Source: Geobacteraceae bacterium
GTDB taxonomy: Bacteria > Desulfobacterota > Desulfuromonadia > Geobacterales > Geobacteraceae
Direction of reading: 5' to 3'
Length of the DNA: 13,720 nucleotides
NCBI GenBank assembly: GCA_012797715.1
Contig: JAAZOO010000156.1
Coordinates: 1 to 13,720, forward strand
Both the position numbers and the translations under genes were made by a program. Under the pieces are notes generated by a model. That model was not told the origin of the DNA and searched no databases. It was given only the letters and a program-made list of their open reading frames with translations. Shown one piece after another: positions 5,555 through 13,549 of this stretch. Within the stretch, counting starts at the first letter, position 1. Each line of letters starts with the position of its first letter.

Positions 5555-7414
5555 TCAGGTCGATACATCCGCCTCCACGGCAAACCGTTTGATCTTGCGG
5601 GTAGTGGTCTTCGGGAATTCGTCGTCGCGCAGGGTGAATTTCTTCACCCTCTTGTAATCCGCCAGGTTCCTGCCGGCAGCCAGCACTTCCTTTCTGATGA
5701 TCTCTTCCACGTCGGCCTCGGACAGGGGACCGCAGCGCCGTTTCCGCCCATGGTCGTCCAGGGCCTCCTGGTCCGGGAATATCACGGCGTGCACCTCTTC
5801 CGAGACCGCGTCGATCTTGTGGCCGTAGACCATGACCTCGGAGATGAACGGGCTCTTGAGGAGCTCCGTCTCCACTTCTTCCGGGTAGACGTTCTTGCCG
5901 TTGGGTGTGACGATGAGGTTCTTCACCCTGCCGCAGATATGGAGAAAGCCGTCCCTGTCCAGCCTCCCCAGGTCTCCGGTCCGGTACCAGCCGTCTGCCA
6001 GGGCCTCCTCTGTCGCCTGGGGATTCTTGTAGTATCCCTGCATCACATTCGGTCCCCGTACCAGGATCTCGCCCGCGCCGTCCTCGTTGGGCCGGTGTAT
6101 CCGAACCTCGATGCCGTCCATCACCGGACCCACCGATCCCAGGCGCGTCCTTCCGGGACACTCCGCGGATATGACCGGAGATGTTTCGGTGACGCCGTAT
6201 CCCTGGTAGATGGTGAAACCGAGCCGGATCAGCCCCCGCGCAATGGCCGGGTCCAGGGCCGCGCCCCCGCTGATGAAGGTGGTCCCGCCCGCGAAATTCC
6301 TGCGCACTCCGGAGGCCACCAGCCTGCGCGCGAAGGGAAGAGAGAACAGCATGTTGGAAACGGGTCTGCTCCTGATGTTTTTCAGGATGCGGTCGTGGAA
6401 CAGGCGGTAGACCGCAGGTACGCCGGTGAAAAACGTGGGACGCACCTCCACCAGGTTTTCTCCCAGCTTTTTCAGGGATTCGGCAAAGGACACCGTTCCG
6501 CCCACGGAGAGGGGGAGGAGGAGGCCGCATACCTGCTCGAAGACGTGATTGATGGGAAGAAACGACAGGGTGTGCATGGAGTCGTCCACCCGGAAATGGG
6601 CGGCGGCGGCGCGGATGTTGGAGACGATATTGCCGTGGCTCAGAACAGCGCCCTTGGAGCGGCCGGTGGTGCCCGAGGTATAGAGTATCAGAGCCGGGTC
6701 GCCGGGAGCATGGGAGGGAGGCGGGAGGGTTTCTCCCCGGGAGAATTCGGCAAGGGTGAGGCACCGGACGGTCCTGCCGGGAGATTTTCCGGCAGCAGGG
6801 ATCGGCGCTATCAGGTTCTTTCCGGGATTCCTGGTGTGAGGAGTCTCCGCCTTCTCCTCCAGGTGCGAGAATACCCTCGATGCGACGCTCCGCAGGCGCT
6901 CATTGATCTCCGGAGGGAGGGGAAGGTCCGCGGGGAGGGACTTCAGAACGTCACGCACCTCCCGGAGAATGGGGAGTTCCGGAGAAAGGCGCGATTCCCT
7001 TCGGGCAGCGCCGCCCAACAGGACGATGGAGTCCAGATGCGTCACATCGTCCTCCCTCTCCAGGAGCGGTTCCAGGTAGGACGGGTCGATGAACAGAACC
7101 CTCGCTTCACTGTCCGCCAGGATGTGGCGTACTTCCGCCGCCTTCAGTTCCTTGTCGATGGGGACGGCAATCCCGCCGGCCCGGAGTATCCCGAAGTACG
7201 AGACCACCCAGGGGGGGGACGACGGTCCGATAAGGGCGGCCCGGTCTCCGGAACGGAATCCGGAGGCACGGAGTCCGGAAGCGATTCCCTCTGATCCCGC
7301 AAGGAGGTCCCGGTAGGGAATCTCCTGCCAGGCACCCGCCTCCTTGTATCGAAGTGCCGCCTTCAGAGGGTACGCGGCACAGGTGTCCCGCAACAGGGCG
7401 TCGATGGTTGTCAT
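5555..7414 (-). CDS. Long-chain acyl-CoA ligase (AMP-forming)
   Basis: A 619-residue ANL-family enzyme that activates a carboxylic acid, probably a long-chain fatty acid, to its adenylate and then its CoA ester. All core motifs are present: P-loop YTSGTTGRSKG (245-255), GYGVTETSPV (405-414), YRTGDLGRLDRDGF (477-490), NGKNVYPEEVE (505-515) and the C-terminal catalytic lysine in TTTRKIKR (K607). The layout is that of the FadD15/long-chain group. The stretch between the first subdomain and the P-loop (about 130-238) is longer than usual by roughly 60 residues and rich in Pro, Arg and Glu. AGGTGA precedes the ATG. The gene is single and convergent with the CoA-binding gene. Substrate chain length cannot be read from sequence. 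Confidence 0.9.
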   Translation of the reverse strand: MTTIDALLRDTCAAYPLKAALRYKEAGAWQEIPYRDLLAGSEGIASGLRASGFRSGDRAALIGPSSPPWVVSYFGILRAGGIAVPIDKELKAAEVRHILADSEARVLFIDPSYLEPLLEREDDVTHLDSIVLLGGAARRESRLSPELPILREVRDVLKSLPADLPLPPEINERLRSVASRVFSHLEEKAETPHTRNPGKNLIAPIPAAGKSPGRTVRCLTLAEFSRGETLPPPSHAPGDPALILYTSGTTGRSKGAVLSHGNIVSNIRAAAAHFRVDDSMHTLSFLPINHVFEQVCGLLLPLSVGGTVSFAESLKKLGENLVEVRPTFFTGVPAVYRLFHDRILKNIRSRPVSNMLFSLPFARRLVASGVRRNFAGGTTFISGGAALDPAIARGLIRLGFTIYQGYGVTETSPVISAECPGRTRLGSVGPVMDGIEVRIHRPNEDGAGEILVRGPNVMQGYYKNPQATEEALADGWYRTGDLGRLDRDGFLHICGRVKNLIVTPNGKNVYPEEVETELLKSPFISEVMVYGHKIDAVSEEVHAVIFPDQEALDDHGRKRRCGPLSEADVEEIIRKEVLAAGRNLADYKRVKKFTLRDDEFPKTTTRKIKRFAVEADVST

Positions 7415-7896
7415 GGCTCTCTCACCTGCGGTTCAGTGCATGGAATGATTGAGGGGAGCATAGTACCCCAAGCGAGGGCGGCCCGCATCATTTTTTTCGT
7501 GCGCCGCCGGCTCTCCCTTCCTTCCCATGCCCTGTTCGGACGCATCCCTTCCCCGTTTTCCCAAGGAAAGCAGGATCGAAAGGAGGCGTGCCGCCCTGGG
7601 CTCCGCGCCGCCTCCCCTCAAGGAAACGGCTCTGGAAGCCGATACGATCAGGGATACAGGCAATCTGCCCGGGAAGGCCGTCAGGGGTCCCTGTCGTGAA
7701 ATCATCGACACTTCCCTTCAATAATGGTACATAGGCAACGAAGCCTGCTCAAAAGCGGCGGGAGACGACTCTTCAATCACCACCAGTGGTGAGCCCATGA
7801 GATTCGTCTTTCCCGCCGATGACACCAGGCGGCACCATTCCGATGCCTTGCGCGAAAAGACCATTCCTTCCGTGCCGGGAGAACGAGGCGCATTTT
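7415..7896. other. Divergent intergenic region, no gene supported
   Basis: This 482-bp spacer lies between the divergent acyl-CoA ligase and PhnD-type kinase genes. Several short frames cross it on both strands, but none has a convincing ribosome-binding site or protein-like composition. Visible structure: GGCGGCCCGCA (7477-7487) facing TGCGCCGCC (7500-7508) with a T7 run inside the loop; a perfect TCACCA-CCAG-TGGTGA hairpin (7777-7792); and small stems AGGC-AACGAA-GCCT and GCT-CAAA-AGC around 7733-7756. A -10-like TACTAT for the ligase gene lies on the minus strand at 7460-7465. I see no known riboswitch class. Confidence 0.4.
7705..7733 (+). promoter_or_regulatory. Weak candidate promoter of the kinase pair
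   Basis: TCGACA (7705-7710, 5 of 6 to TTGACA) and TACATA (7728-7733, only 3 of 6) are 17 bp apart, about 165 bp upstream of the chosen start of the PhnD-type kinase gene. If used, the transcript would begin with the small stem-loops at 7733-7792. Confidence 0.25.
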
Positions 7897-10191
7897 ATGG
7901 TAGTTCCAGCCACCTCTTTCAGGGCTTTCCTCCATCGTGTTCCGTCATCAGCCCTCCTGCATCGTCTTCTCCTTACGGCGGCCCTCTGGTGCCTCACCGC
8001 CACCCCTCTCCACGCCCATGAGGTGTTCAGAAAAGACATCGTTTCCTCCGTTTCCACGGTCCGCATCGGCGCACTGGCCAATCGCGGCGTGGAAGAGTGC
8101 CTGCACCGCTGGAGGCCTACCGCCGCGTATCTGGAGCGTCACCTTTCCGGGATCAGGTTCGAGATAGTCCCCCTTCAGTTCCATGAGGTTGCCAAGAGGG
8201 TGGCCGCTCGCCAGGTACATTTCATCATTACCAATTCCGCCCAGTACGCGGCCCTGGAGTTCGCCGGCAGGGCGTACCGCATTGCCGGTTTTCTGGTTCC
8301 GTCCGAATCGGGTCCCCAGCGGGTATTCGGGGGGGTCGTCTTCACCCGTGCGGATCGGACGGATATGGGGAGTCTCCGAGATCTGAAGGGAAAGAAATTC
8401 GCGGCCGTGGATTCCGAGTCCCTGGGGGGATGGCTGTGCGCTCTGCGCGAGATGCATGCCGCCGGTGTCGACCCTTGGCGGGACTTCAGGGAACTGCGTT
8501 TCCTCGGAACCCATGACGCGGTTCTGAAAGATGTCCTGTCCGGGCGGAGCGATGCGGGAACCATGCGCAGCAGCCAGCTGGAGGACATGGGTGCCGCAGG
8601 GAAAGCGGATCTGCGGCGTATTCGCGTTCTCCCCGGGCCCTACCCGCGGCCCTCCGGTTATCCGTTCCGGCTTTCCACGCGCCTCTACCCCGAGTGGCCG
8701 TTCGCGGTGGTGACCGGCACCGATGAAGAGCTGTCGCGGCGGGTAGCGGTGGCGCTCCTGACCATGGAACCCCGTGACCCGGCGGCGCGGGCTTCCGGAG
8801 GTGCCGGATGGTCCATCCCCTCGGATTACTCGGCAGTCCACGAGCTGCTGCGGGAACTGAGACTGGACCCGTACCGCGACCTGGGCCGCATCACCCCGGC
8901 GCGGCTCTTCTCCCAGTACTGGCCCTATCTGCTTGCAGCCGTGACGGCGGCTTTTCTTGTTCTGCTGTTTGCGGTCCGCGCATCGGTGCTGAACCGCCGT
9001 CTCAAGGGGGCGCTGGAAGAGCTGTCGCGCCGGACCCGCGAACTGGACGCATCACGGGACTCCCTGCAGAGGGAACGGGACAAGATGGTTTCCATCCTGG
9101 AGGCCATGAAGGACGACATCTATATCGCCGACCAGCAGGGCCGCATCCTGTACGTGAACAGCGCCCTTGAAAAAGACTTCGGGCCCTGGGATGGGCAGGC
9201 CTGTTTCGAATATATCAACGACGGCACGGAGACCTGTCCCTGGTGCCGCATGGGCGAAGTCCGGGCCGGGGAGACCGTGCGCTGGGAACGACGCTTCCCC
9301 TCCATCGGCAAAACATTCGACATTATCGAGGTTCCGCTGGGGAACGCCGAATCTGCCGTGAAACTGACCATCTTCCGCGACATCACGCAGAGGAAGGAGA
9401 TGGAAGCGGAACGCCTGGAAATGGAGCGGCGCCTGCTCCGCTCCCAGAAGCTGGAAAGTATCGGAGTGCTCGCGGGCGGCGTAGCCCATGACTTCAACAA
9501 TCTCCTGACCGCCATCATGGGCAATCTGGACCTGGCGCTGCTGAAAGTTCCGGCGGACTCGCCCCTTCAGCGTAACCTGACCTCTGCCATGACGTCGTGT
9601 CAGCGCGCCTCGAACCTCGTATGCAGACTGCTCGAGTATGCCGGAAAGGGCCCCTTTCTGCTGCGGCCCGCGGATCTCAACGGCATAGTCCATGGCGCCG
9701 AGACCCTTTGCCGTGCGGCGCTGACCCACGGCGTCGAGCTTTCCGTCGTCACGTCCCATGAACTTCCCCCCATCAACGCCGATGCGGATCAGATCCGGCA
9801 GGTTATCATGAATCTCGTTATCAATGCCGTGGAGGCAATCGGCGAGGGTCCCGGCACCATCACGATCACCACCGGCACACGGGAATGCGATGATGCCTGC
9901 CTCGGCCGCAGCCCCCTCGACGAGAAACCCCGGCCCGGAACCTTCGTCTTCCTGGACGTTGCGGATACCGGCTCCGGCATGGATGAAGAGACGCAGGCCC
10001 GTGTTTTCGAGCCGTTCTTCACGACACGCTCCATGGGCCGGGGGCTGGGGATGGCGGCTGTGCTGGGGATTGTGCGGGTCCATGGCGGGGCCATTCTCCT
10101 GGAAAGCGAGGCAGGGCGGGGGACCGTTGTCCGTGTCCTGTTTCCCGTTATCCATGGAAGTGATTGGGAAGCGGACGATCCGGTTCCGTGA
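7897..10191 (+). CDS. PhnD-like periplasmic sensor histidine kinase
   Basis: A 764-residue membrane sensor kinase. A signal/anchor segment (about residues 18-40, ending LHA-HE) leads a periplasmic PhnD-type ligand-binding domain (about 54-330; VRIGALANRG, ITNSAQYAAL, LRDLKGKKFAAVDSES), as in TtrS-like and phosphonate-type sensors. One transmembrane helix (342-361), a coiled linker and a PAS domain (about 396-495, with C436, C447 and C450) follow, then the kinase core: H531 in GGVAHDFNNLLT, N-box MNLVINAVEAI, DTGSGMD and the GRGLGMAAV lid. The start at 7897 is chosen over 7819 because it yields a clean signal peptide and has GAGG 8 nt upstream. No receiver is fused. The hybrid kinase gene begins 30 bp downstream, so co-transcription is likely. 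The ligand is unknown; the fold binds oxyanions or small organics. Confidence 0.88.
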   Translation: MVVPATSFRAFLHRVPSSALLHRLLLTAALWCLTATPLHAHEVFRKDIVSSVSTVRIGALANRGVEECLHRWRPTAAYLERHLSGIRFEIVPLQFHEVAKRVAARQVHFIITNSAQYAALEFAGRAYRIAGFLVPSESGPQRVFGGVVFTRADRTDMGSLRDLKGKKFAAVDSESLGGWLCALREMHAAGVDPWRDFRELRFLGTHDAVLKDVLSGRSDAGTMRSSQLEDMGAAGKADLRRIRVLPGPYPRPSGYPFRLSTRLYPEWPFAVVTGTDEELSRRVAVALLTMEPRDPAARASGGAGWSIPSDYSAVHELLRELRLDPYRDLGRITPARLFSQYWPYLLAAVTAAFLVLLFAVRASVLNRRLKGALEELSRRTRELDASRDSLQRERDKMVSILEAMKDDIYIADQQGRILYVNSALEKDFGPWDGQACFEYINDGTETCPWCRMGEVRAGETVRWERRFPSIGKTFDIIEVPLGNAESAVKLTIFRDITQRKEMEAERLEMERRLLRSQKLESIGVLAGGVAHDFNNLLTAIMGNLDLALLKVPADSPLQRNLTSAMTSCQRASNLVCRLLEYAGKGPFLLRPADLNGIVHGAETLCRAALTHGVELSVVTSHELPPINADADQIRQVIMNLVINAVEAIGEGPGTITITTGTRECDDACLGRSPLDEKPRPGTFVFLDVADTGSGMDEETQARVFEPFFTTRSMGRGLGMAAVLGIVRVHGGAILLESEAGRGTVVRVLFPVIHGSDWEADDPVP

Positions 10192-10221
10192 TATGTCTCC
10201 GGACCTTCCCTTGGGGGGTGC

Positions 10222-12639
10222 ATGAAATCAGTTTTTGTCGTTGAGGACAATGGACGGGGGATGGAGGAAATCCGCGCGTTTCTGCGGGAACGCGGCTACG
10301 GCGTGACCGAGTACACCCGGGAATACGGTGAAGAACTGCGGTTCGCCTGCTTTGCCATCGACCGCGCTTCGCTCCAGGTCTTCTGGCTGACCCCTGACCA
10401 GAGAATTCTCTATGCCAACGACGCTGCCTGCCGCGCGCTGGGATATTCGCGCGAGGAGTTGACGCGCATGTCGGTCCGCGACATCGACCCGGGGTATCAC
10501 GGGCTGAATGAACCGGAACGGTCCGGGATCTGGAAGAGGTTCCGGGAAACAGGATATGGCAGATTCGAGACCAATCACCGGGCCAGGGACGGTCGCGTCT
10601 ATCCGGTGGAGGTCCGGTGCAACTTCCTGGAATTCGAGGGGAGGGAATACAGCTGCTGCTTTGTGGCCGACATCAGCGAGCGCAATACGGCCCAGGAAGC
10701 GCTGCTGGAGAGCGAGACGAAGTTCCGTCTCCTCATCGAGACCTCTCCCAATGCAATCATCGTCATCCGCGGAGATCGCATCGTGTATGCCAATCAGGCG
10801 GCGACACGGGTTTCGGGGTTCACGTCGGAACAGTTGATGAATATGGATTTCTGGAACTTCGTGCACGAGGACTTCAGGGAGACAGCCCGGGAACGGATTC
10901 TGGCGCGATTGAGGGGCGAACCGCTGTCTGCCGGCTTCGAATACAGACTGGTCGGCAGCCGGGGCGAGGACAAATGGGTGGTGGCGGCGAGCGTTTCCAT
11001 GAACTTCGAGGGAGCGCCCGGGATTCTCGTCACGTTTGCCGATATCACCGAGACAAAACGGACCCAGGAAGCGCTGCGGGAGAGCGAGGCCAGGCTCAGG
11101 CTGGCCATGGATGTGGCGAAGGTGGTGCCGTGGGAGTTCGACGGCGAAAGCGGCATGTTCCGTTTCGACGACCAGTTCTATGCCCTGTACGGCACCAGCG
11201 CGGAACGGGAAGGCGGAACCTTCATGTCCGCCGATTCCTATGTCCGAAGGTTCGTTCATCCGGAGGACATGGCGGACGTCATTGACGTGATGGAGCGCTC
11301 CCTGTCGAACCGTGACGGAACATCAATCGGCGGAATGGAGCACCGTATCATCCGCGCCGATGGAGAAGAGCGCCACATATCCGTACGATTCGATGTCATA
11401 CGGGACCGGGAGGGGCGGGTTGTGAGGGCGCGCGGCGCCAACCAGGACATCACCGAACGGAAGCGCGCCGAGGGAGAGCGGAAAAGCCTGGAGGCGCAGC
11501 TCCATCAGTTCCAGAAGATGGAGGCCATCGGACAGCTTGCCGGCGGCATAGCCCACGACTTCAACAACATCCTGACGGCGATCCTGGGGTTTGCCGAGGT
11601 TGTTGCGCTGCGCATGGAGGAGGGGAATCCCCTTCTGAGACATGTCAGGCAGATTCAGGCGGCGGCGGAGCGGGCCGTGGACCTCACCCGCGGTCTCCTC
11701 GCCTTCAGCCGCAAGCAGGTTCTGCACACACGGGTTCTGGATCTGCACGAGATCATCGACGGCGTCAAGAAAATGCTGCGCCGGGTCATCCCCGAGGACA
11801 TCGATTTCAGGGTGAAGGCTGCCGCGCGAGGCATCACCGTCCTGGCGGACCGGGGACAGATCGAGCAGGTGCTCATGAACCTGGTGACGAACGCTCGGGA
11901 CGCCATGCCCTCCGGCGGGGTGCTGACCCTGGAGTCGGGTGCGGGCAGTATTGACGATGAGTTTGTAAAACGAAACGGTTTGGGAAGGCCCGGAAGGTAT
12001 GCCCGGATCGTTGTCCGGGACACCGGGTGCGGCATGGACGAAGAGACACGGGAAAAGATCTTCGAGCCGTTCTTCACCACGAAGGGAGTGGGCAAGGGAA
12101 CGGGACTCGGCCTGTCCATCACCTACGGTATCGTCAAGCAGCATGACGGCTTCATTACCGTTGACAGCTCCCCGGGACAAGGAACGGTCTTCAGCGTCTA
12201 CCTTCCCCGTGCGGAAAGTGAGAAACAGACGCTGCCCGGAACCGCGAGGGCCGAGAATGCTCCCGGCGGCGCTGAAACCATCCTGCTGGTCGAAGACGAC
12301 GACATGGTGCGCGAGCTGAACCGGGAGATCCTTGAACAGGCCGGTTACGCAGTGATTGAAACGGTGGACGGCCGGGAGGCTCTGGAGAGGTTCAGGGAAC
12401 GCCCGGAACGTATCGACATTCTTGTCACCGATGTAATCATGCCCACTATGGGCGGCAAAAAGCTGTATGAAGAGATACTCGGAATGCGGCCCGATATCAA
12501 GGTGCTCTTCATGAGCGGGTATGCGACGGACACCCTCGACGCACGGGGCGTCCTGGACAACGGGTATGATTTCGTGGCAAAGCCGGTTGTCCCTTCGGAG
12601 TTCCTGAAAAGGGTCAGGGAGATACTCGACCGGGGGTGA
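10222..12639 (+). CDS. Three-PAS hybrid histidine kinase with receiver
   Basis: A soluble 805-residue hybrid kinase. Residues 1-32 (SVFVVEDNGRGMEEIRAFL, then RGYGVTE) read like the start of a receiver domain that stops after its second strand. PAS domains follow at about 40-155, 165-278 and 287-413, each ending in the ADISER/ADITET/QDITER linker. The kinase core has H445 (GGIAHDFNNILT), MNLVTNARDAM, DTGCGMD and the GKGTGLGLS lid. A complete C-terminal receiver (685-805) has acidic residues E691/D692/D693, phospho-acceptor D737 (VTDVIMP), S765 and K787. No membrane segment is seen. The GGGGGG ribosome-binding site lies directly before the ATG, 30 bp after the PhnD-type kinase gene. The protein may take phosphate from or to its neighbour, or act through a distant histidine phosphotransferase. 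Confidence 0.9.
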   Translation: MKSVFVVEDNGRGMEEIRAFLRERGYGVTEYTREYGEELRFACFAIDRASLQVFWLTPDQRILYANDAACRALGYSREELTRMSVRDIDPGYHGLNEPERSGIWKRFRETGYGRFETNHRARDGRVYPVEVRCNFLEFEGREYSCCFVADISERNTAQEALLESETKFRLLIETSPNAIIVIRGDRIVYANQAATRVSGFTSEQLMNMDFWNFVHEDFRETARERILARLRGEPLSAGFEYRLVGSRGEDKWVVAASVSMNFEGAPGILVTFADITETKRTQEALRESEARLRLAMDVAKVVPWEFDGESGMFRFDDQFYALYGTSAEREGGTFMSADSYVRRFVHPEDMADVIDVMERSLSNRDGTSIGGMEHRIIRADGEERHISVRFDVIRDREGRVVRARGANQDITERKRAEGERKSLEAQLHQFQKMEAIGQLAGGIAHDFNNILTAILGFAEVVALRMEEGNPLLRHVRQIQAAAERAVDLTRGLLAFSRKQVLHTRVLDLHEIIDGVKKMLRRVIPEDIDFRVKAAARGITVLADRGQIEQVLMNLVTNARDAMPSGGVLTLESGAGSIDDEFVKRNGLGRPGRYARIVVRDTGCGMDEETREKIFEPFFTTKGVGKGTGLGLSITYGIVKQHDGFITVDSSPGQGTVFSVYLPRAESEKQTLPGTARAENAPGGAETILLVEDDDMVRELNREILEQAGYAVIETVDGREALERFRERPERIDILVTDVIMPTMGGKKLYEEILGMRPDIKVLFMSGYATDTLDARGVLDNGYDFVAKPVVPSEFLKRVREILDRG

Positions 12640-12666
12640 CGAAATCCCTCGCGGGAAAACAATCCT

Positions 12667-12705
12667 TCCGTACGGAGCAGACGATTTTCCATCCCATGGT
12701 ACACT
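12667..12705 (+). promoter_or_regulatory. Palindrome and -10-like box upstream of tpx
   Basis: TCCGTACGGA (12667-12676) is a perfect 10-bp palindrome. A -10-like TACACT (extended as TGGTACACT) lies at 12700-12705, which places the palindrome just upstream of where a -35 box would sit; the hexamer there is poor. A weak promoter plus an adjacent palindrome suggests an activator or redox-regulator site, but this is inference. Confidence 0.3.
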
Positions 12706-12751
12706 GGAGACTGTATGTCAGGCGAAGCGCCATTTTCGGAAGGAGAACACT

Positions 12752-13267
12752 ATGAGTGAACGAAAAGGGATCATCACGTTTCAAGGGAACCCGCTGACCC
12801 TGGTGGGACCGGAACTGAAGGTGGGGGACAAGGCTCCCGATTTCCGGGTGGTGAACAACGGACTGGCTCCGGTTACGCTTGCCGATTATGCGGGGAAGAT
12901 CAAGGTGCTGAGTGCGGTCCCGTCCCTGGATACCCCGGTGTGCGACACCGAGACGCGCCGGTTCAACAAGGAGGCCGCCGGCCTTCCGGACAACGTGGCG
13001 GTGCTCACCATCAGCATGGACCTCCCCTTTGCCCAGGCCCGCTGGTGCGGGGCCGCCGGCATCGATCGGGTCACGACCCTGTCCGACTACCAGGACCGTT
13101 CCTTTGCCGCGGCCTACGGCGTGCTGATCGGGGAACTCAAGCTGCTGGCCCGGGCCATATTCGTGGTCGATGCCGCGGATATCATCCGTTACATCCAGAT
13201 TGTCCCGGAGATCGCCAGCGAACCGGACTATGACGCTGTTATCGCGGCGGTGAAGGCGTTGCCGTGA
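12752..13267 (+). CDS. tpx: Thiol peroxidase (atypical 2-Cys peroxiredoxin)
   Basis: A 171-residue Tpx that reduces H2O2 and alkyl hydroperoxides with thioredoxin-type donors. The peroxidatic cysteine is C64 in SLDTPVCDTETRRF, with the family's T-x-x-C arrangement (T61), and the resolving cysteine is C99 in ARWCGAAGID. The N-terminal GNPLTLVG and VGDKAPDF segments and the C-terminal EIASEPDYDAVIAAVKAL are characteristic. The length is normal and no signal peptide is seen, so it is cytosolic. GGAAGGAG lies at good spacing before the ATG. It is 112 bp downstream of the hybrid kinase gene, with its own candidate promoter region, and is followed by a hairpin, so it is probably its own transcription unit. 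Confidence 0.95.
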   Translation: MSERKGIITFQGNPLTLVGPELKVGDKAPDFRVVNNGLAPVTLADYAGKIKVLSAVPSLDTPVCDTETRRFNKEAAGLPDNVAVLTISMDLPFAQARWCGAAGIDRVTTLSDYQDRSFAAAYGVLIGELKLLARAIFVVDAADIIRYIQIVPEIASEPDYDAVIAAVKALP

Positions 13268-13285
13268 AGGTGGGGGAAGAGTAAC

Positions 13286-13343
13286 GGATCAGGGGTGAGG
13301 CGGTAGAGGCGTACGGTGACGCTTCTTCCCTCACCCTGTATCC
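13286..13343 (+). terminator. Long hairpin downstream of tpx
   Basis: The arms GGATCAGGGGTGAGG (13286-13300) and CCTCACCCTGTATCC (13329-13343) pair over 15 positions with 3 mismatches, including a perfect 8-bp core. An inner GCGT/ACGC hairpin lies in the loop. Only TTTG follows, so termination efficiency is uncertain. It ends a few bases before element D. Confidence 0.45.
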
Positions 13344-13349
13344 TTTGAG

Positions 13350-13549
13350 CCTAGATTCGGCAGTTGGAGGCATCCTTCGTTCTCTCCGATTGCCGTCTTT
13401 GTGCTGCTCCAAGCTCATTTCACTACAGCCGATACACTCACCCTTTTTGGTTCGGACAGTATCGGCTGTGGCCGCTCCATTTCGCTAGGAGCAGCAACGA
13501 AATACGACAGCGTCGCTCTCTGCGGATACCTCCAACTGCCGGTTTTAGG
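13350..13549 (+). mobile_element. MITE-like palindromic element, copy D (best preserved)
   Basis: A 200-bp copy with the cleanest symmetry. The left end CCTAGATTCGGCAGTTGGAG and the reverse-complemented right end CCTAAAACCGGCAGTTGGAG continue for 26 bp with about 4 mismatches. It is flanked by exact TTGAG repeats (13345-13349 and 13550-13554). GCTGCTCC (13403-13410) pairs perfectly with GGAGCAGC (13488-13495), and the central stem ACAGCCGATAC (13425-13435) / GTATCGGCTGT (13459-13469) is perfect. Relative to copy A, the pair C13410-G13488 is T983-A1060, a compensatory change. The element overlaps the end of the minus-strand partial gene and supplies its stop codon. All four copies have the same orientation. 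Confidence 0.85.

Noticed and set aside
5489..7294. A 601-residue plus-strand open frame
   Set aside because: It is the antisense shadow of the acyl-CoA ligase gene, whose minus-strand frame has every ANL motif.
7534..7676. Possible further relic of the palindromic element (GTTCGGACGCATCC ... GGGATACAGGC)
   Set aside because: Only end-like fragments match; the conserved GTGGCCGCTC block is missing, so chance similarity is likely.
7436..7724. Short open frames (65-92 residues) on both strands of the spacer
   Set aside because: No ribosome-binding site, low-complexity Arg/Gly/Pro composition, and overlapping frames of similar length on both strands indicate chance in GC-rich DNA.
7734..7748. 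Possible sigma-54 promoter
   Set aside because: The GG to GC spacing is 11 instead of 10 bases and the flanking consensus is poor.
7729..7792. Possible c-di-GMP (GEMM) riboswitch
   Set aside because: AGGCAACGAAGCC superficially recalls the GCAAAGCC segment, but the rest of the conserved core and the tetraloop receptor are absent.
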